Origin: Myroides profundi
GTDB taxonomy: Bacteria > Bacteroidota > Bacteroidia > Flavobacteriales > Flavobacteriaceae
Direction: 5' to 3'
DNA: 64,000 nucleotides
Assembly (NCBI RefSeq): GCF_000833025.1
Contig: NZ_CP010817.1
Coordinates: 124,001 to 188,000 of the forward strand
Shown: one piece after another, positions 18,414 through 28,491 of the stretch
How the letters are laid out: every line of letters begins with the position of its first letter
How positions within the stretch are numbered: position 1 is the stretch's first letter
Made by a program: the position numbers and the translations under genes
The notes under the pieces: generated by a model
The model's database searches: none
Told to the model about the DNA's origin: nothing
The model's input: only the letters and a program-made list of their open reading frames with translations

Positions 18414-21338
18414 ATGAAAAAAAGGTATTTACTGTTCGGTTTTATTTTCTCTGTAAGTGCTTCGATGCATGCGCAGTATAAAACTGTTACTAAAAAAGAT
18501 GCTAATGGATTTACGTATGAATATGTAGAGAATGATCCAGCTAAGGCAAGAGTGTATACTTTAGGAAATGGGTTGAAAGTATATTTAGCTCAGAACCATG
18601 ATGAACCACGTATACAAACGTATATTCCTGTTCGTACAGGATCTAATAACGATCCAGAAGATAGTACAGGACTAGCTCACTATCTTGAGCATATGGTGTT
18701 TAAAGGTACTTCTAAATTAGGTACTGTAAACTGGGCAAAAGAGCAAGAGTTAATTAAGCAAATCTCTGATTTGTACGAACAACATAAAGCCGAAAAAGAT
18801 GTAGAGAAAAAGAAAGCTATTTATAAAAAAATAGACGAGATCTCTAAAGTTGCATCTCAGTACGCTGTTGCAAATGAGTATGATAAAGCTGTGGCTTCTA
18901 TCGGTGCTACTGGAACGAATGCTCATACTTGGTTTGATGAGACAGTTTATAAGAACGTAATTCCTTCTAATGAGTTAGAGAAATTCTTATTGATAGAGAG
19001 TGAGCGTTTCTCAGAACTAGTATTGCGTCTATTCCACACAGAATTAGAAGCAGTATATGAAGAGTTTAATAGAGGACAGGATAATGACTATTGGGCTTCA
19101 CATGAAGCAATGATGAAGTTGTTATTCCCAACTACACACTACGGAACTCAGACTACGATAGGTACTTCAGATCACTTGAAGAACCCTTCTATGGTAGCTA
19201 TTAATAATTATTTTAACGAATACTATGTACCAAATAATATAGCTGTTGTATTAGTTGGTGATTTAGAGTTTGAGCCTACGATTAAGTTAGTTAATGCTTA
19301 CTTCGGTTCAATGAAGAAAACGAATCAGCCTAAAGAATATATCGCTCAAGAGGCGCCTCTAACTAAGATACAAGTTAAGGACATCTATAGCCCACAAGCA
19401 GAGCGTGTAGAAATAGGCTTCCGTTTAGGAGGAGTTAAGACGAAAGATGCTATTTATCTTAACTTGATCGATATGTTGTTAAGCAATGGTCAGGCAGGTA
19501 TTATAGATTTAGATGTAAATCAGCAACAAAAAGCGTTGTATGCGTCTAGTTCTCCTATGGTAATGAAGGACTATTCTGTACATCAATTGACAGGTATGCC
19601 TAATGAAGGACAGACTGTAGAAGAAGTTAAGGATCTATTATTAGCTCAAATAGAGAAACTTAAAAAAGGAGAATTTGATGAGTGGTTGTTAAACGCAGTT
19701 GTCAATGAATTCCGTAAAAACTCTATGGAAGCTTTAGAAAGTAATGATGCAATGGCTACAGAAATGTACCAAGCATTTATTCACGGTCGTACTTGGGAGC
19801 AAGCTGTTTCTGATTTAGAGCGTATGTCTAAAGTCACTAAACAAGAGTTAATCGACTTCGTTAAAGCAAATTATAAAGATAACTATGTTGTTATCTATAA
19901 ACGTCAAGGAGAGAATAAAGACTTAGTACGTGTAGAGAATCCAGGTATTACGCCTATCGATATCAATAGAGATAGTGAATCAGAATTCTATAAACGCCTA
20001 AAAGGAATAGAAGTTAAAGAAATAGCTCCTGTGTTTGTTGATTTCAATAGCGCTATTCAAAAAGAGAAGATTGGTAAAACGAATAGCCAATTATATTCTA
20101 TTAAGAATACTACTAATGATCTAGCAACAGTAACTTATATTACTGAAGTAGGTTCTGATAATGACAATAAATTATCATTAGCTATAGGATACTTAGATTA
20201 TTTAGGTACTAGTAAGTATTCTGCTGCTGATATTAAGAAAGAGTTCTATAAGTTAGGTATTTCTTATGGTATTAGTACAGGTACAGATAAGACGTATATC
20301 ACTGTAAAAGGACTGAAAGAAAACATCCCTGCAGGTATCAAATTATTAGAGCATTTAGTGACTGATGCTAAGGCAGACGATACTGCTTATGCTAATATGG
20401 TAGATCAGATCTTAAAAGGGCGTTTAGATGCTAAATCAAGCAAAGGAGGAATCCAAAGAGCATTGAATAGCTATATCGTTTCTAATGGAGAGTTAAGCCG
20501 TTTTAAAGATATCTTAAGTGAGAATGAATTAAAGACTATTAAGCCAACAGAATTAGTTGGGTTAATTCATAACTTCTTCGATTACAACAATGATGTTTTC
20601 TACTACGGTAACGATAAGGAAACAGCGAAGAAAGCGATCGTAGAGCACCATAACTTAGGAAAAGGTAAGAAAATACCTGCTGCTAAAGTATATCCAGAAC
20701 CAGCTACTGACGGAACATTGTACTTTGCTCCTTATGATATGGTTCAAGCAGAGATTACTTATAGAGCAAGAGAAGGTAAGTTTAATAAAGATTTATTAGC
20801 GACTAGCTCTGTATTTAATAACTACTTTGGAGGGGGAATGGCTTCAGTGGTATTCCAAGAAATTCGTGAGTCTAAATCATTAGCATATTCAGCTTATGCA
20901 TACTATATGAATGCTGCAAAAGCAGATAAACATAACTATGTAATGGCTTATGTAGGTACACAAGCGAATAAATTACCACAGGCAGTAGAAGCAATGATGG
21001 AATTAATGAATGCTATGCCTCAAGGAGAAAGCCAATTCCAAAATGCTAAAAATACTGTTCTTAAGAATATCGCTACTCAACGTTATACTAAAGCACAGAT
21101 ATTCTCTTACTGGTTAAGCTTAAAAGAGAAAGGTATTGACTATGATATTAATAAAGATATCTACTCTCAAGTACAGAATATGCAGATGACAGATCTAGTT
21201 AACTACTTCGATAAATACGTAAAAGGAAAAACTTTCAACGTAGGATTATTAGGTAAGAAAGAGAACTTAGATTGGGAAGCTGTTAAGAAAATGGGTAAAG
21301 TAAAAGAACTTAGCCTAGAAGACTTATTCGGTTATTAA
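18414..21338 (+). CDS. M16 family zinc metallopeptidase, two-lobed
   Basis: Secreted peptidase of 974 residues with a signal peptide ending in SMHAQ. The inverted zinc motif HYLEH begins at His89 (His89, Glu92, His93), and the third ligand lies in TELEAVYEEF about 70 residues later. The first M16 unit is active-type and the second (from about residue 550) is the inactive type carrying R-E-S-K-S-L-A-Y-S, as in pitrilysin/insulinase-like chains. Such enzymes degrade oligopeptides in a closed chamber. It is flanked by terminators and stands alone. No zinc ligand is missing. Confidence 0.93.
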   Translation: MKKRYLLFGFIFSVSASMHAQYKTVTKKDANGFTYEYVENDPAKARVYTLGNGLKVYLAQNHDEPRIQTYIPVRTGSNNDPEDSTGLAHYLEHMVFKGTSKLGTVNWAKEQELIKQISDLYEQHKAEKDVEKKKAIYKKIDEISKVASQYAVANEYDKAVASIGATGTNAHTWFDETVYKNVIPSNELEKFLLIESERFSELVLRLFHTELEAVYEEFNRGQDNDYWASHEAMMKLLFPTTHYGTQTTIGTSDHLKNPSMVAINNYFNEYYVPNNIAVVLVGDLEFEPTIKLVNAYFGSMKKTNQPKEYIAQEAPLTKIQVKDIYSPQAERVEIGFRLGGVKTKDAIYLNLIDMLLSNGQAGIIDLDVNQQQKALYASSSPMVMKDYSVHQLTGMPNEGQTVEEVKDLLLAQIEKLKKGEFDEWLLNAVVNEFRKNSMEALESNDAMATEMYQAFIHGRTWEQAVSDLERMSKVTKQELIDFVKANYKDNYVVIYKRQGENKDLVRVENPGITPIDINRDSESEFYKRLKGIEVKEIAPVFVDFNSAIQKEKIGKTNSQLYSIKNTTNDLATVTYITEVGSDNDNKLSLAIGYLDYLGTSKYSAADIKKEFYKLGISYGISTGTDKTYITVKGLKENIPAGIKLLEHLVTDAKADDTAYANMVDQILKGRLDAKSSKGGIQRALNSYIVSNGELSRFKDILSENELKTIKPTELVGLIHNFFDYNNDVFYYGNDKETAKKAIVEHHNLGKGKKIPAAKVYPEPATDGTLYFAPYDMVQAEITYRAREGKFNKDLLATSSVFNNYFGGGMASVVFQEIRESKSLAYSAYAYYMNAAKADKHNYVMAYVGTQANKLPQAVEAMMELMNAMPQGESQFQNAKNTVLKNIATQRYTKAQIFSYWLSLKEKGIDYDINKDIYSQVQNMQMTDLVNYFDKYVKGKTFNVGLLGKKENLDWEAVKKMGKVKELSLEDLFGY

Positions 21339-21363
21339 TAGTAAGTTTTAAATTATATACCAG

Positions 21364-21398
21364 AGGAGCTTTGCACTATATGCAAAGCTCCTTTTTCT
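21364..21398 (+). terminator. Terminator after the M16 peptidase gene
   Basis: Twelve-base arms 21364-21375 and 21381-21392, 5-base loop, then a T-rich tail. Confidence 0.9.
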
Positions 21399-21501
21399 TT
21401 TATTACAGAGAGAATTAGCTGTGTGCAGTAACTTATTGTGTCAGAATAAGATTAATGGTTGTAAATGCCTCTATTTGAGTTTTGATTATAGATTATATAG
21501 A

Positions 21502-21532
21502 AACGCCTGATATTAATACAATATCAGGCGTT
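21502..21532 (-). terminator. Terminator after mfd
   Basis: Twelve-base perfect arms 21502-21513 and 21521-21532. The T run on the minus strand is short, but the position, 12 bases past the mfd stop, fits. Confidence 0.7.
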
Positions 21533-21543
21533 ATAAGTTTATG

Positions 21544-24500
21544 TTAAGCTTCAGCTGAATCCAAAAGTTCAATGTATTCTAAACCTTGTTTGATAGACTT
21601 TACATTTTTAAAAGTAAGTAAGAGTCTCAGTCCATTCTTTGTTTGTTTCTCTTTCATCTCACAGATATTAGAACGATGTTGTACGAAGATTAATACCTTT
21701 CTAAATTTAGCAGATTGATAGAAGTCTGACTGTTGATCTCCTAAGAAGTAACAAATCATCTTTCCTTGTTTCATCACGATCTTTTCTATTCCCATATTAG
21801 CTGCATGCCATTTGATGCGTAAGCTATTTAATAAAGCAATAGCCTGACGTGGCAGTGCACCGAATCGGTCTATTAATCGCTGTTCATACTGCTGCAAGAC
21901 TTCTTCATTCGTGATTAAGCTCAGTTCGTTATACAAGTTTAGTCGCTCTGTGATATTATTAATATACTCATCAGGGAACAATATCTCGAAGTCAGTATCT
22001 ATCTGAGTATCTTTTACGAATACCTTGTTTTCTTCTTTATTCTCTTCTTCGTATAGGTCTTTAAACTCGTTAGCCTTAAGCTCTTCGATAGCTTCTTGCA
22101 TGATCTTTTGATACGTCTCGAATCCTATTTCATTGATGAAACCACTCTGTTCACCTCCTAAGATATCACCAGCTCCTCTAATCTCTAAGTCTTTCATAGC
22201 GATGTTTAGACCACTACCCAAGTCACTAAATTGCTCTAGTGCCTGTATTCTCTTTCTCGCTTCTTCTGTCATCGCAGAATAAGGAGGACAGATGAAGTAA
22301 CAGAACGCTTTTTTATTACTTCGTCCTACACGACCTCTCATCTGATGTAAGTCAGATAGCCCGAAGTTATTTGCGTTATTAATTAATATTGTATTAGCAT
22401 TAGGTACGTCTAATCCACTCTCGATAATGGTAGTAGCAACGAGTACATCGAACTCCCCATTCATAAATGCGAGCATTAGTTCTTCTAACTTTTTACCATC
22501 CATCTGACCATGGCCGATACCTACTTTAGCATCTGGTACGAGACGTTGTATCATACCCGCTACTTCTCTAATATTCTCTATACGATTATTGATGAAGTAC
22601 ACTTGACCACCTCTTTCTATCTCATAAGACACAGCATCTCTAATCACCTCTTCATTAAATCCTACCACATTTGTTTCGATAGGATATCTATTTGGTGGAG
22701 GAGTGCTTATCACAGATAAGTCGCGTGCAGCCATCAGAGAGAACTGTAGTGTACGCGGGATAGGTGTAGCAGTAAGTGTAAGTGTATCCACATTCTCTGA
22801 TATCGTTTTCAACTTATCTTTTACAGCTACTCCGAATTTTTGTTCTTCATCTATAATTAATAACCCTAGGTCTTTAAACACAATGCCTTTATTCACTAAC
22901 TGATGTGTACCGATTAGGATGTCTATCTTACCAGATTCCAGGTCTTTTAATATTTCTGCTTTTTGTTTAGCAGTTCTAAATCTATTGATATAAGACACAC
23001 GTACAGGCATATCCTTCAGACGCTCTGTGAATGTCTGATAATGCTGAAAGGCTAGGATAGTCGTAGGGACTAATATTGCGACTTGTTTGCCATTATCGAC
23101 CATTTTAAAGGCAGCTCTAATAGCTACCTCAGTTTTTCCAAAACCTACATCCCCACATACCAATCGATCCATTGGTCTTTCTTGTTCCATATCGGCCTTT
23201 ACCTCTTGTGTCGCTTTTAGCTGATCAGGAGTGTCTTCGTAGATAAAAGAACTTTCTAATTCATGCTGTAAATAGCTATCAGGGGCACATTGGAATCCTT
23301 TCTGCAAACGGCGTTTTGCATATAGTTGAATAAGGTTAAAGGCAATGTGCTTAACACGAGCCTTTGTTTTATTCTTCAAGGTTTTCCATGCAGCCGAACC
23401 TAATTTATGGATCTTAGGTACAGCCCCATCTTTACCATTGTATTTTGATATTTTGTGTAGAGAGTGAATACTTACATAGACGATATCATTATCAGCATAT
23501 ACTAGCTTGATAGCCTCTTGTGTCTTTCCTTCTACTTGTATTTTTTGTAACCCTCCGAACTTACCGATACCATGATCTATATGCGTTACATAATCACCTA
23601 CCGAAAGAGAGTTTAGCTCTTTTAGTGTGATCGTTTGTTTTTTAGTATATCCATTCTTGATACTAAACTTGTGATAGCGTTCGAAGATTTGGTGGTCAGT
23701 ATAGCAGACGATTTGCTTCTCCTCATCGATAAACCCTTCGAAGATCGGCATCACGATTGTCTTGAATGATTGTACTACTTTGTGATTATCATCTTCTTTA
23801 AGAGACTCAAATATATCTTTGAAGCGCTTAGCCTGATTCTCATTAGAGCAGAATAGGTAGTTATAGAACCCATTGTCTGTATTGTCATTCAGGTTACGAG
23901 CCAGTAAGTCAAACTGTTTGTTAAACGAAGGTTGAGGTTTGATGTGAAACTCAACGGTCTTATTGACATCCATCAGTTTGGTATCATTCAGCTCCAGTAA
24001 CGTAAATAGCTCTAGCTTATGTAAGAAAGATTGTCCGTCTAAGAACATATCTTTTGGTTCCTTGTGCTTTAAATCTTTATTTAACTTAGAGAAGGTATCT
24101 ACAGCTCTATCGAACTGACGGTCTAGCTGTTCTACTGTCATAGCAGTATGCTGCGTTAGTACAATAGTCTTCTCAGAAATATATTCTAAGAAACTCTCTC
24201 TTACCTCTGCAGAGAATTTGTTCTCTACGTTGGGAATGATAGTGATTTTCTTTTGTTTATCTACAGATAACTGAGTTTCTACATCGAAGGTACGGATACT
24301 ATCTATTTCGTCTCCGAAGAATTCTATACGGTACGGATTGTCATTAGAGAAAGAGAATACGTCTATAATTCCTCCTCTTACAGAGAACTCTCCCGGCTCA
24401 GCTACGAAATCAACTCGTTTAAAATTGTACTCAAACAATACCTCATTGATGTAGTCTATAGATAGTTTATCTCCCTGATGTACTTTAAGTGTATTTTTTT

Positions 24501-24906
24501 CTAATACCTTTTTAGTAACCACTTTTTCGAATATAGCCTCTGTATAAGAAACAATGATAGCAGGCTTCTTACGAGAACTAATTCTATTCAATACCTCTGC
24601 ACGTAGTAGTACATTAGCATTATCTGTTTCTTCTATCTGATAAGGTCTTCTATAAGAACCTGGGTAGAAGAGAACATCAGTTTTATTGACTAATGTCTCT
24701 AGATCATTTAGGTAATAAGCAGCTTCTTCTTTATCATTGAATATTAATAAAAAAGGAGCATCAGCTTCTCGGAATAAGGCTTCTATCTGAAATGAGATAG
24801 CCGAGCCTATTAATCCTTTTAGATATATTTTATTACCTCTAGACTGTAGGTCTTGGAGGAGTTGTTTTGTTTTTGAAGACTCTTGAAAGCGTTGTTTAAT
24901 ATCCAT
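21544..24906 (-). CDS. mfd: Transcription-repair coupling factor Mfd
   Basis: Translocase of 1120 residues that removes stalled RNA polymerase and recruits UvrA to lesions. A UvrB-like N-terminal part (about 1-320) carries the region that contacts UvrA, followed by the RNA-polymerase interaction domain with VGDYVTHIDHGIGKF. The RecG-like motor follows, with Walker A in GDVGFGKTE, the DEEQ box in LLIIDEEQKFG, TATPIPRTL, and the helicase C block IIESGLDVPNANT and QMRGRVGRS. A C-terminal TRCF domain ends the protein. It follows a lipoprotein gene by 3 bases and is probably co-transcribed with it. Confidence 0.97.
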   Translation of the reverse strand: MDIKQRFQESSKTKQLLQDLQSRGNKIYLKGLIGSAISFQIEALFREADAPFLLIFNDKEEAAYYLNDLETLVNKTDVLFYPGSYRRPYQIEETDNANVLLRAEVLNRISSRKKPAIIVSYTEAIFEKVVTKKVLEKNTLKVHQGDKLSIDYINEVLFEYNFKRVDFVAEPGEFSVRGGIIDVFSFSNDNPYRIEFFGDEIDSIRTFDVETQLSVDKQKKITIIPNVENKFSAEVRESFLEYISEKTIVLTQHTAMTVEQLDRQFDRAVDTFSKLNKDLKHKEPKDMFLDGQSFLHKLELFTLLELNDTKLMDVNKTVEFHIKPQPSFNKQFDLLARNLNDNTDNGFYNYLFCSNENQAKRFKDIFESLKEDDNHKVVQSFKTIVMPIFEGFIDEEKQIVCYTDHQIFERYHKFSIKNGYTKKQTITLKELNSLSVGDYVTHIDHGIGKFGGLQKIQVEGKTQEAIKLVYADNDIVYVSIHSLHKISKYNGKDGAVPKIHKLGSAAWKTLKNKTKARVKHIAFNLIQLYAKRRLQKGFQCAPDSYLQHELESSFIYEDTPDQLKATQEVKADMEQERPMDRLVCGDVGFGKTEVAIRAAFKMVDNGKQVAILVPTTILAFQHYQTFTERLKDMPVRVSYINRFRTAKQKAEILKDLESGKIDILIGTHQLVNKGIVFKDLGLLIIDEEQKFGVAVKDKLKTISENVDTLTLTATPIPRTLQFSLMAARDLSVISTPPPNRYPIETNVVGFNEEVIRDAVSYEIERGGQVYFINNRIENIREVAGMIQRLVPDAKVGIGHGQMDGKKLEELMLAFMNGEFDVLVATTIIESGLDVPNANTILINNANNFGLSDLHQMRGRVGRSNKKAFCYFICPPYSAMTEEARKRIQALEQFSDLGSGLNIAMKDLEIRGAGDILGGEQSGFINEIGFETYQKIMQEAIEELKANEFKDLYEEENKEENKVFVKDTQIDTDFEILFPDEYINNITERLNLYNELSLITNEEVLQQYEQRLIDRFGALPRQAIALLNSLRIKWHAANMGIEKIVMKQGKMICYFLGDQQSDFYQSAKFRKVLIFVQHRSNICEMKEKQTKNGLRLLLTFKNVKSIKQGLEYIELLDSAEA

Positions 24907-24909
24907 GCT

Positions 24910-25509
24910 CTATTCGTTTTCTGGTGTTGGGTTAGCCCTTCTTTCTTCGTTAATAGCCTCTAGCATTTCAGCTTCACCTTCTTCTTGTGGCAACTTTGCT
25001 TTGACAATGTTCTCATCCATCTGAGCTAGAAGTAGTCTTAGCGCAGTGTTGGTATGTTTCAGGTTTTGATCTAACTTTTCTATACTTATCGGAGTCACTT
25101 CTAAGAACATATTTAAGTTGTTTAGAGAAGTTTGTAGAAGTGCCACTCTAGCTTTGATGTCAGGCAAGTCTAGTTCCTGAGGATACTGTTGGTAAGTCAG
25201 ACTTTGTAGTAATTCTGTTATTCTATTAGCACTCTTCTGAAAAGCCCCTATAGTAGATACAGGTTTTAACTTTACCTCTTGTGCAAACTCTTGCCAAGGT
25301 TTCCACTCTTTTAGGATAACGTCTAACTCTGCAGAAGCAGCCGGAATACGTAGATTCCAGTTCTTCGTTAGATAGTCATACACACTATCATTGTGTTGCG
25401 CTATTTTTAATTCTTGTTCTTTCACGAACTTCTCTTCGTCTTTACACGAGAATGATACGATAGATACGAAGAATAAAAGAGGTAGAAGTATATATAAATT
25501 GCTTTTCAT
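24910..25509 (-). CDS. Lipoprotein of unknown function upstream of mfd
   Basis: Protein of 199 residues with a lipoprotein signal ending in SFSC (Cys22). The mature part is helical and charged, without a motif I recognise; the C-terminus is acidic (P-Q-E-E-G-E-A-E). It is the first gene of the lipoprotein-mfd unit with a 3-base gap, an arrangement that does not suggest any shared pathway with DNA repair. A -7 box (25530-25537, minus strand) lies just upstream. Confidence 0.8.
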   Translation of the reverse strand: MKSNLYILLPLLFFVSIVSFSCKDEEKFVKEQELKIAQHNDSVYDYLTKNWNLRIPAASAELDVILKEWKPWQEFAQEVKLKPVSTIGAFQKSANRITELLQSLTYQQYPQELDLPDIKARVALLQTSLNNLNMFLEVTPISIEKLDQNLKHTNTALRLLLAQMDENIVKAKLPQEEGEAEMLEAINEERRANPTPENE

Positions 25510-25529
25510 TGTTCTTATGATTTAGAGGT

Positions 25530-25537
25530 CAAATTTA
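25530..25537 (-). promoter_or_regulatory. -7 box of the lipoprotein-mfd operon
   Basis: On the minus strand TAAATTTG matches TAnnTTTG, about 20 bases before the ATG. No clear -33. Confidence 0.5.
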
Positions 25538-25620
25538 CAAAGTTCTCAGCTATTTTATACCACTTAGATTGTCAGATTGTTATATAAGTTATAAAGTTAT
25601 GGGAATGTTGGTGGTGAAAA

Positions 25621-25651
25621 TTGATTTGTAATGGGACTTAAACTATATTTG
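25621..25651 (+). promoter_or_regulatory. Promoter of the threonine dehydrogenase gene
   Basis: TTG at 25621-25623 and TATATTTG at 25644-25651 are 20 bases apart. Because the -7 box covers an upstream in-frame GTG at 25651, the true start must be the ATG at 25675. Confidence 0.7.
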
Positions 25652-25674
25652 TGTACTTTTTAAATACACAAACA

Positions 25675-26628
25675 ATGGGAACCAAAATTCTTATAATCGG
25701 AGCTTGCGGACAGATAGGTTCTGAGCTAACGCTTAAATTAAGAGATGTTTATGGAAGTGAGAATGTTATCGCTTCTGATATTAGAGAAGGAAATGAAGCT
25801 CTTATGAGTTCGGGACCTTTCGAGACATTAAATGCTATGGAGTTTGACGCTGTTGCGGCAGTTATAGAAAAACATCAAGTAGAGGAAGTATATTTAATGG
25901 CTGCATTGTTATCAGCAACTGCAGAGAAAAATCCAGCTTTTGCTTGGGATTTAAATATGAACTCGTTGTTCCACGTATTAAACCTTGCTAAAGAAGGTAA
26001 AATTAAAAAGATATTCTGGCCATCATCAATAGCTGTTTTTGGACCTACTACACCTAGACATAACACACCTCAGTATACTGTGATGGAGCCAAGTACAGTA
26101 TATGGTATTTCTAAGCAGACAGGAGAGCGCTGGTGTGAGTACTACTATAACAAATTTGGAGTAGATGTACGCAGTATCCGTTACCCTGGGTTAATCTCTT
26201 GGACTACACCTCCAGGTGGTGGTACTACAGATTACGCAGTAGATATTTTCTATAAGGCGATCGAGGATAAGCACTATGACTGTTTCTTATCTGAGGGGTC
26301 AGCACTTCCGATGATGTATATGGAAGACGCTCTGAATGCGACTGTAGGTATTATGCAAGCGAAGAAAGAAGATGTGAAGATTCGTTCTTCTTATAACTTA
26401 GGAGGTATCTCATTCACGCCAGAAGAGATAGCAGCTGAGATCACGAAGCATATCCCTGACTTTACGATAGAATATAATCCAGACTTTAGACAGGCTATCG
26501 CTGATAGCTGGCCAGCGAGTATAGATGATACTTCTGCACAGCAAGACTGGGGATGGAACCACAAGTATGACTTATCTTCTATGACAGAAGTAATGTTAGA
26601 AAACTTGACAAGAGAATTAAAGAAGTAA
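25675..26628 (+). CDS. L-threonine 3-dehydrogenase, SDR type (NAD-dependent epimerase/dehydratase family)
   Basis: Cytosolic extended short-chain dehydrogenase of about 317 residues. The Rossmann motif is GACGQIGSEL near the start, Asp in SDIRE fits NAD preference, and the catalytic pair is Y-G-I-S-K with WPSSIAVFGP before it. The segment P-G-G-G-T-T-D-Y-A-V-D-I-F and M-Y-M-E-D-A are typical of the flavobacterial L-threonine dehydrogenase that belongs to the epimerase-like SDR group rather than to the zinc alcohol dehydrogenases. It would convert threonine to 2-amino-3-ketobutyrate. The frame extends upstream to a GTG at 25651, but that lies in the promoter, so I place the start at 25675. Substrate is inferred from family resemblance. 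Confidence 0.85.
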   Translation: MGTKILIIGACGQIGSELTLKLRDVYGSENVIASDIREGNEALMSSGPFETLNAMEFDAVAAVIEKHQVEEVYLMAALLSATAEKNPAFAWDLNMNSLFHVLNLAKEGKIKKIFWPSSIAVFGPTTPRHNTPQYTVMEPSTVYGISKQTGERWCEYYYNKFGVDVRSIRYPGLISWTTPPGGGTTDYAVDIFYKAIEDKHYDCFLSEGSALPMMYMEDALNATVGIMQAKKEDVKIRSSYNLGGISFTPEEIAAEITKHIPDFTIEYNPDFRQAIADSWPASIDDTSAQQDWGWNHKYDLSSMTEVMLENLTRELKK

Positions 26629-26649
26629 GTTTCTAGATATCAAATAAGA

Positions 26650-26674
26650 AAGCCAGCTATAAGCTGGCTTTTTT
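26650..26674. terminator. Bidirectional terminator
   Basis: Nine-base arms 26650-26658 and 26662-26670 with a 3-base loop and a T run on the plus strand, lying between convergent genes. Confidence 0.85.
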
Positions 26675-26846
26675 ATTTGCGTAGTTTTTTAAATACTAGT
26701 TTATACAGTGGTACTACTACGATGACTAGCGATATAATAGCTAACGCTAGGATAACGCTACTACTGATAGCTGTCATAGAACGAAGTACTATAGTGATTA
26801 TAAAAAGGAAAGCCCCTAAGAGCAATAACTTTACATTTTTATCCAT
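26673..26846 (-). CDS. Small two-helix membrane protein, paralogue 1
   Basis: Protein of 57 residues with two hydrophobic helices (about 7-24 and 27-46) and a basic C-terminus (KKLRK). No family is recognised. The frame opens upstream at a TTG (26864), but that TTG lies inside a good -7 box on the same strand, so the ATG at 26846 is preferred. It resembles the next gene upstream (26875-27045) along its whole length, so the two look like a tandem duplication. Confidence 0.6.
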   Translation of the reverse strand: MDKNVKLLLLGAFLFIITIVLRSMTAISSSVILALAIISLVIVVVPLYKLVFKKLRK

Positions 26847-26861
26847 CTTTGTTTTTTTTGA

Positions 26862-26869
26862 CAAAAGTA
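26862..26869 (-). promoter_or_regulatory. -7 box of small membrane protein 1
   Basis: On the minus strand TACTTTTG matches TAnnTTTG, 15 bases before the chosen ATG. It starts 5 bases after the stop of the preceding small gene. Confidence 0.5.
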
Positions 26870-26874
26870 AAACT

Positions 26875-27045
26875 TTAGTTTAACTTATTAAATAGATAGA
26901 TCACTAATGGGCTAACGATCATAACAAAAGATACCAGAAGCACAAAGTAAGCTAACTGTGCGCCTATTACATTTAAGTAAAATAAGATAAATGACAGGGC
27001 AAATAATGCGATGCCGATTAGAAAAATTAGTTGATTTCTACTCAT
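26875..27045 (-). CDS. Small two-helix membrane protein, paralogue 2
   Basis: A frame of 56 residues from ATG at 27045 to TAA at 26875, short enough to be missed by a length filter. It begins MSRNQLIFLIGIALF and ends VIYLFNKLN; two hydrophobic helices cover about 5-24 and 28-50. The pattern N-polar-hydrophobic-LxG-x-A near the start and V-x-P-L near the end is shared with the neighbouring 57-residue protein, as is the length. Function unknown. The two genes are 28 bases apart and may be transcribed together. Confidence 0.6.
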   Translation of the reverse strand: MSRNQLIFLIGIALFALSFILFYLNVIGAQLAYFVLLVSFVMIVSPLVIYLFNKLN

Positions 27046-27169
27046 GGTCATTTCATTTTAGGATGATACTAATTTAGTTATTTTAACTGAGTTGTCAAAT
27101 TTTATCTCGATGCTTAAGGAGGTTTGTAAAACAATTATTAATTTTAGAGAAAATGTAAACATTCAAACT

Positions 27170-28462
27170 ATGGACAAAGTAGTAACAGATATTTTAGACA
27201 ATGCCAATAGTGCATTTCTAAATTGGAAGAAACTTAAAGTGAGTGATAGAGTAGCTTATCTTCAGAAAGTTAAGCAGAACCTACTTACTAATGTAGAGGA
27301 GTATGGAAAATGTATGACATTGGATATGCACAAGCCTATTAAGCAAGCTGTAGCCGAAGCAGAGAAGAGTGCGAGGTTAATAGATTATTATATTGAGCAT
27401 GGAGAAGAGATTCTAAAAGGAAGAACTATACAGACAGATTGGACAGAGACGTATACGGTGAATGATCCTTTAGGTGTCATTCTAGGAGTGATGCCGTGGA
27501 ACTTCCCTTTCTGGCAAGTGTTTAGATTTGCTATTCCGACCTTATTAGCGGGTAATACTGTAGTAGTGAAGCATGCGAGTAATGTGCCTCTTAGTGCGAA
27601 GGCATTAGAAGACTGCTTTAGAGTAGAGGGGTATGAGCAAGTGTACTTTAATGTAACTGTAGCAGGTAGAGAAGTAGATGCTATTATAGAATCACCTATT
27701 ATTAAGGGGGTATCTCTTACAGGGAGTGAGGCAGCAGGTAGCTCTGTAGGGAAGAAAGCAGGAGAATTGATTAAACCTACTGTGTTAGAACTTGGGGGGA
27801 GTAATGCCTTTATCGTAAGAGAAGATGTAGATATAGACGCTCTTATCCCTACGGCTATCAATGCTAGATTTCAGAATACTGGGCAGAGCTGTATAGCAGG
27901 AAAACGATTTTTAATCCACAATGCTATTATTAAAGAATTTACAGATAAGTTTGTAGCCGCAGTTAGAGAGATCAGATTCGGTGACTTAATGGATCATAAT
28001 ACAGGTATCGGATTGATGGCTAGAGAAGATTTAGCGATAGAACTAGAGACCATTATGAATGATTCTGTACAGATGGGAGCGAAGATAGCAGTAGGCGGTA
28101 AACGCGATGGAGCGAAGTTCGAGCCAACTGTGATCACAGATGTCACACCAGATATGCCTGCATTTAAGCTAGAGACTTTTGGCCCGCTAGCTGTTATTGT
28201 AGGATATGATACATTCGATGAGGCGATAGAGATGAGCAACGATTCTCGCTTCGGATTAGGTGTGGCGATGTTTAGTAAAGATGTCGAATTTTTAAAATCT
28301 AAGGTTCACGAGTTCGACGAAGGAGCTGTGTTTATAAACGAGATGGTAATCTCTGATCCTAGAGTACCATTCGGAGGGAATAAGTTCTCTGGAATAGGGA
28401 GAGAAATGGCGGAAGAAGGATTATTATCATTCGTAAATAAGAAGTCAGTGGTAATTAAATAG
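27170..28462 (+). CDS. NAD(P)-dependent aldehyde dehydrogenase, succinate-semialdehyde dehydrogenase-like
   Basis: Aldehyde dehydrogenase of about 430 residues from the chosen start. Seen are the cofactor segment [18 protein letters not shown], the glycine loop [16 protein letters not shown], the general base Glu in LELGGSNAF, the nucleophile Cys in [11 protein letters not shown], and the C-terminal [13 protein letters not shown] motif. These place it with the short succinate-semialdehyde dehydrogenases. The frame is open upstream to a TTG at 27092 with an ATG at 27110; the ATG at 27170 starts where the family's conserved part begins, so I prefer it, but the 5' end is uncertain. A channel protein gene follows after 29 bases. 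Confidence 0.85.
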   Translation: MDKVVTDILDNANSAFLNWKKLKVSDRVAYLQKVKQNLLTNVEEYGKCMTLDMHKPIKQAVAEAEKSARLIDYYIEHGEEILKGRTIQTDWTETYTVNDPLGVILGVMPWNFPFWQVFRFAIPTLLAGNTVVVKHASNVPLSAKALEDCFRVEGYEQVYFNVTVAGREVDAIIESPIIKGVSLTGSEAAGSSVGKKAGELIKPTVLELGGSNAFIVREDVDIDALIPTAINARFQNTGQSCIAGKRFLIHNAIIKEFTDKFVAAVREIRFGDLMDHNTGIGLMAREDLAIELETIMNDSVQMGAKIAVGGKRDGAKFEPTVITDVTPDMPAFKLETFGPLAVIVGYDTFDEAIEMSNDSRFGLGVAMFSKDVEFLKSKVHEFDEGAVFINEMVISDPRVPFGGNKFSGIGREMAEEGLLSFVNKKSVVIK

Positions 28463-28491
28463 GGCGGTTTTTATACATATATTGTCGTGTT

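Noticed and set aside
25651..25674. Upstream GTG start of the threonine dehydrogenase gene
   Set aside because: The GTG is the last base and beyond of a consensus -7 box with a well-spaced TTG, so it is not in the transcript's coding part.
26847..26864. Upstream TTG start of small membrane protein 1
   Set aside because: The TTG lies inside the -7 box on the same strand.
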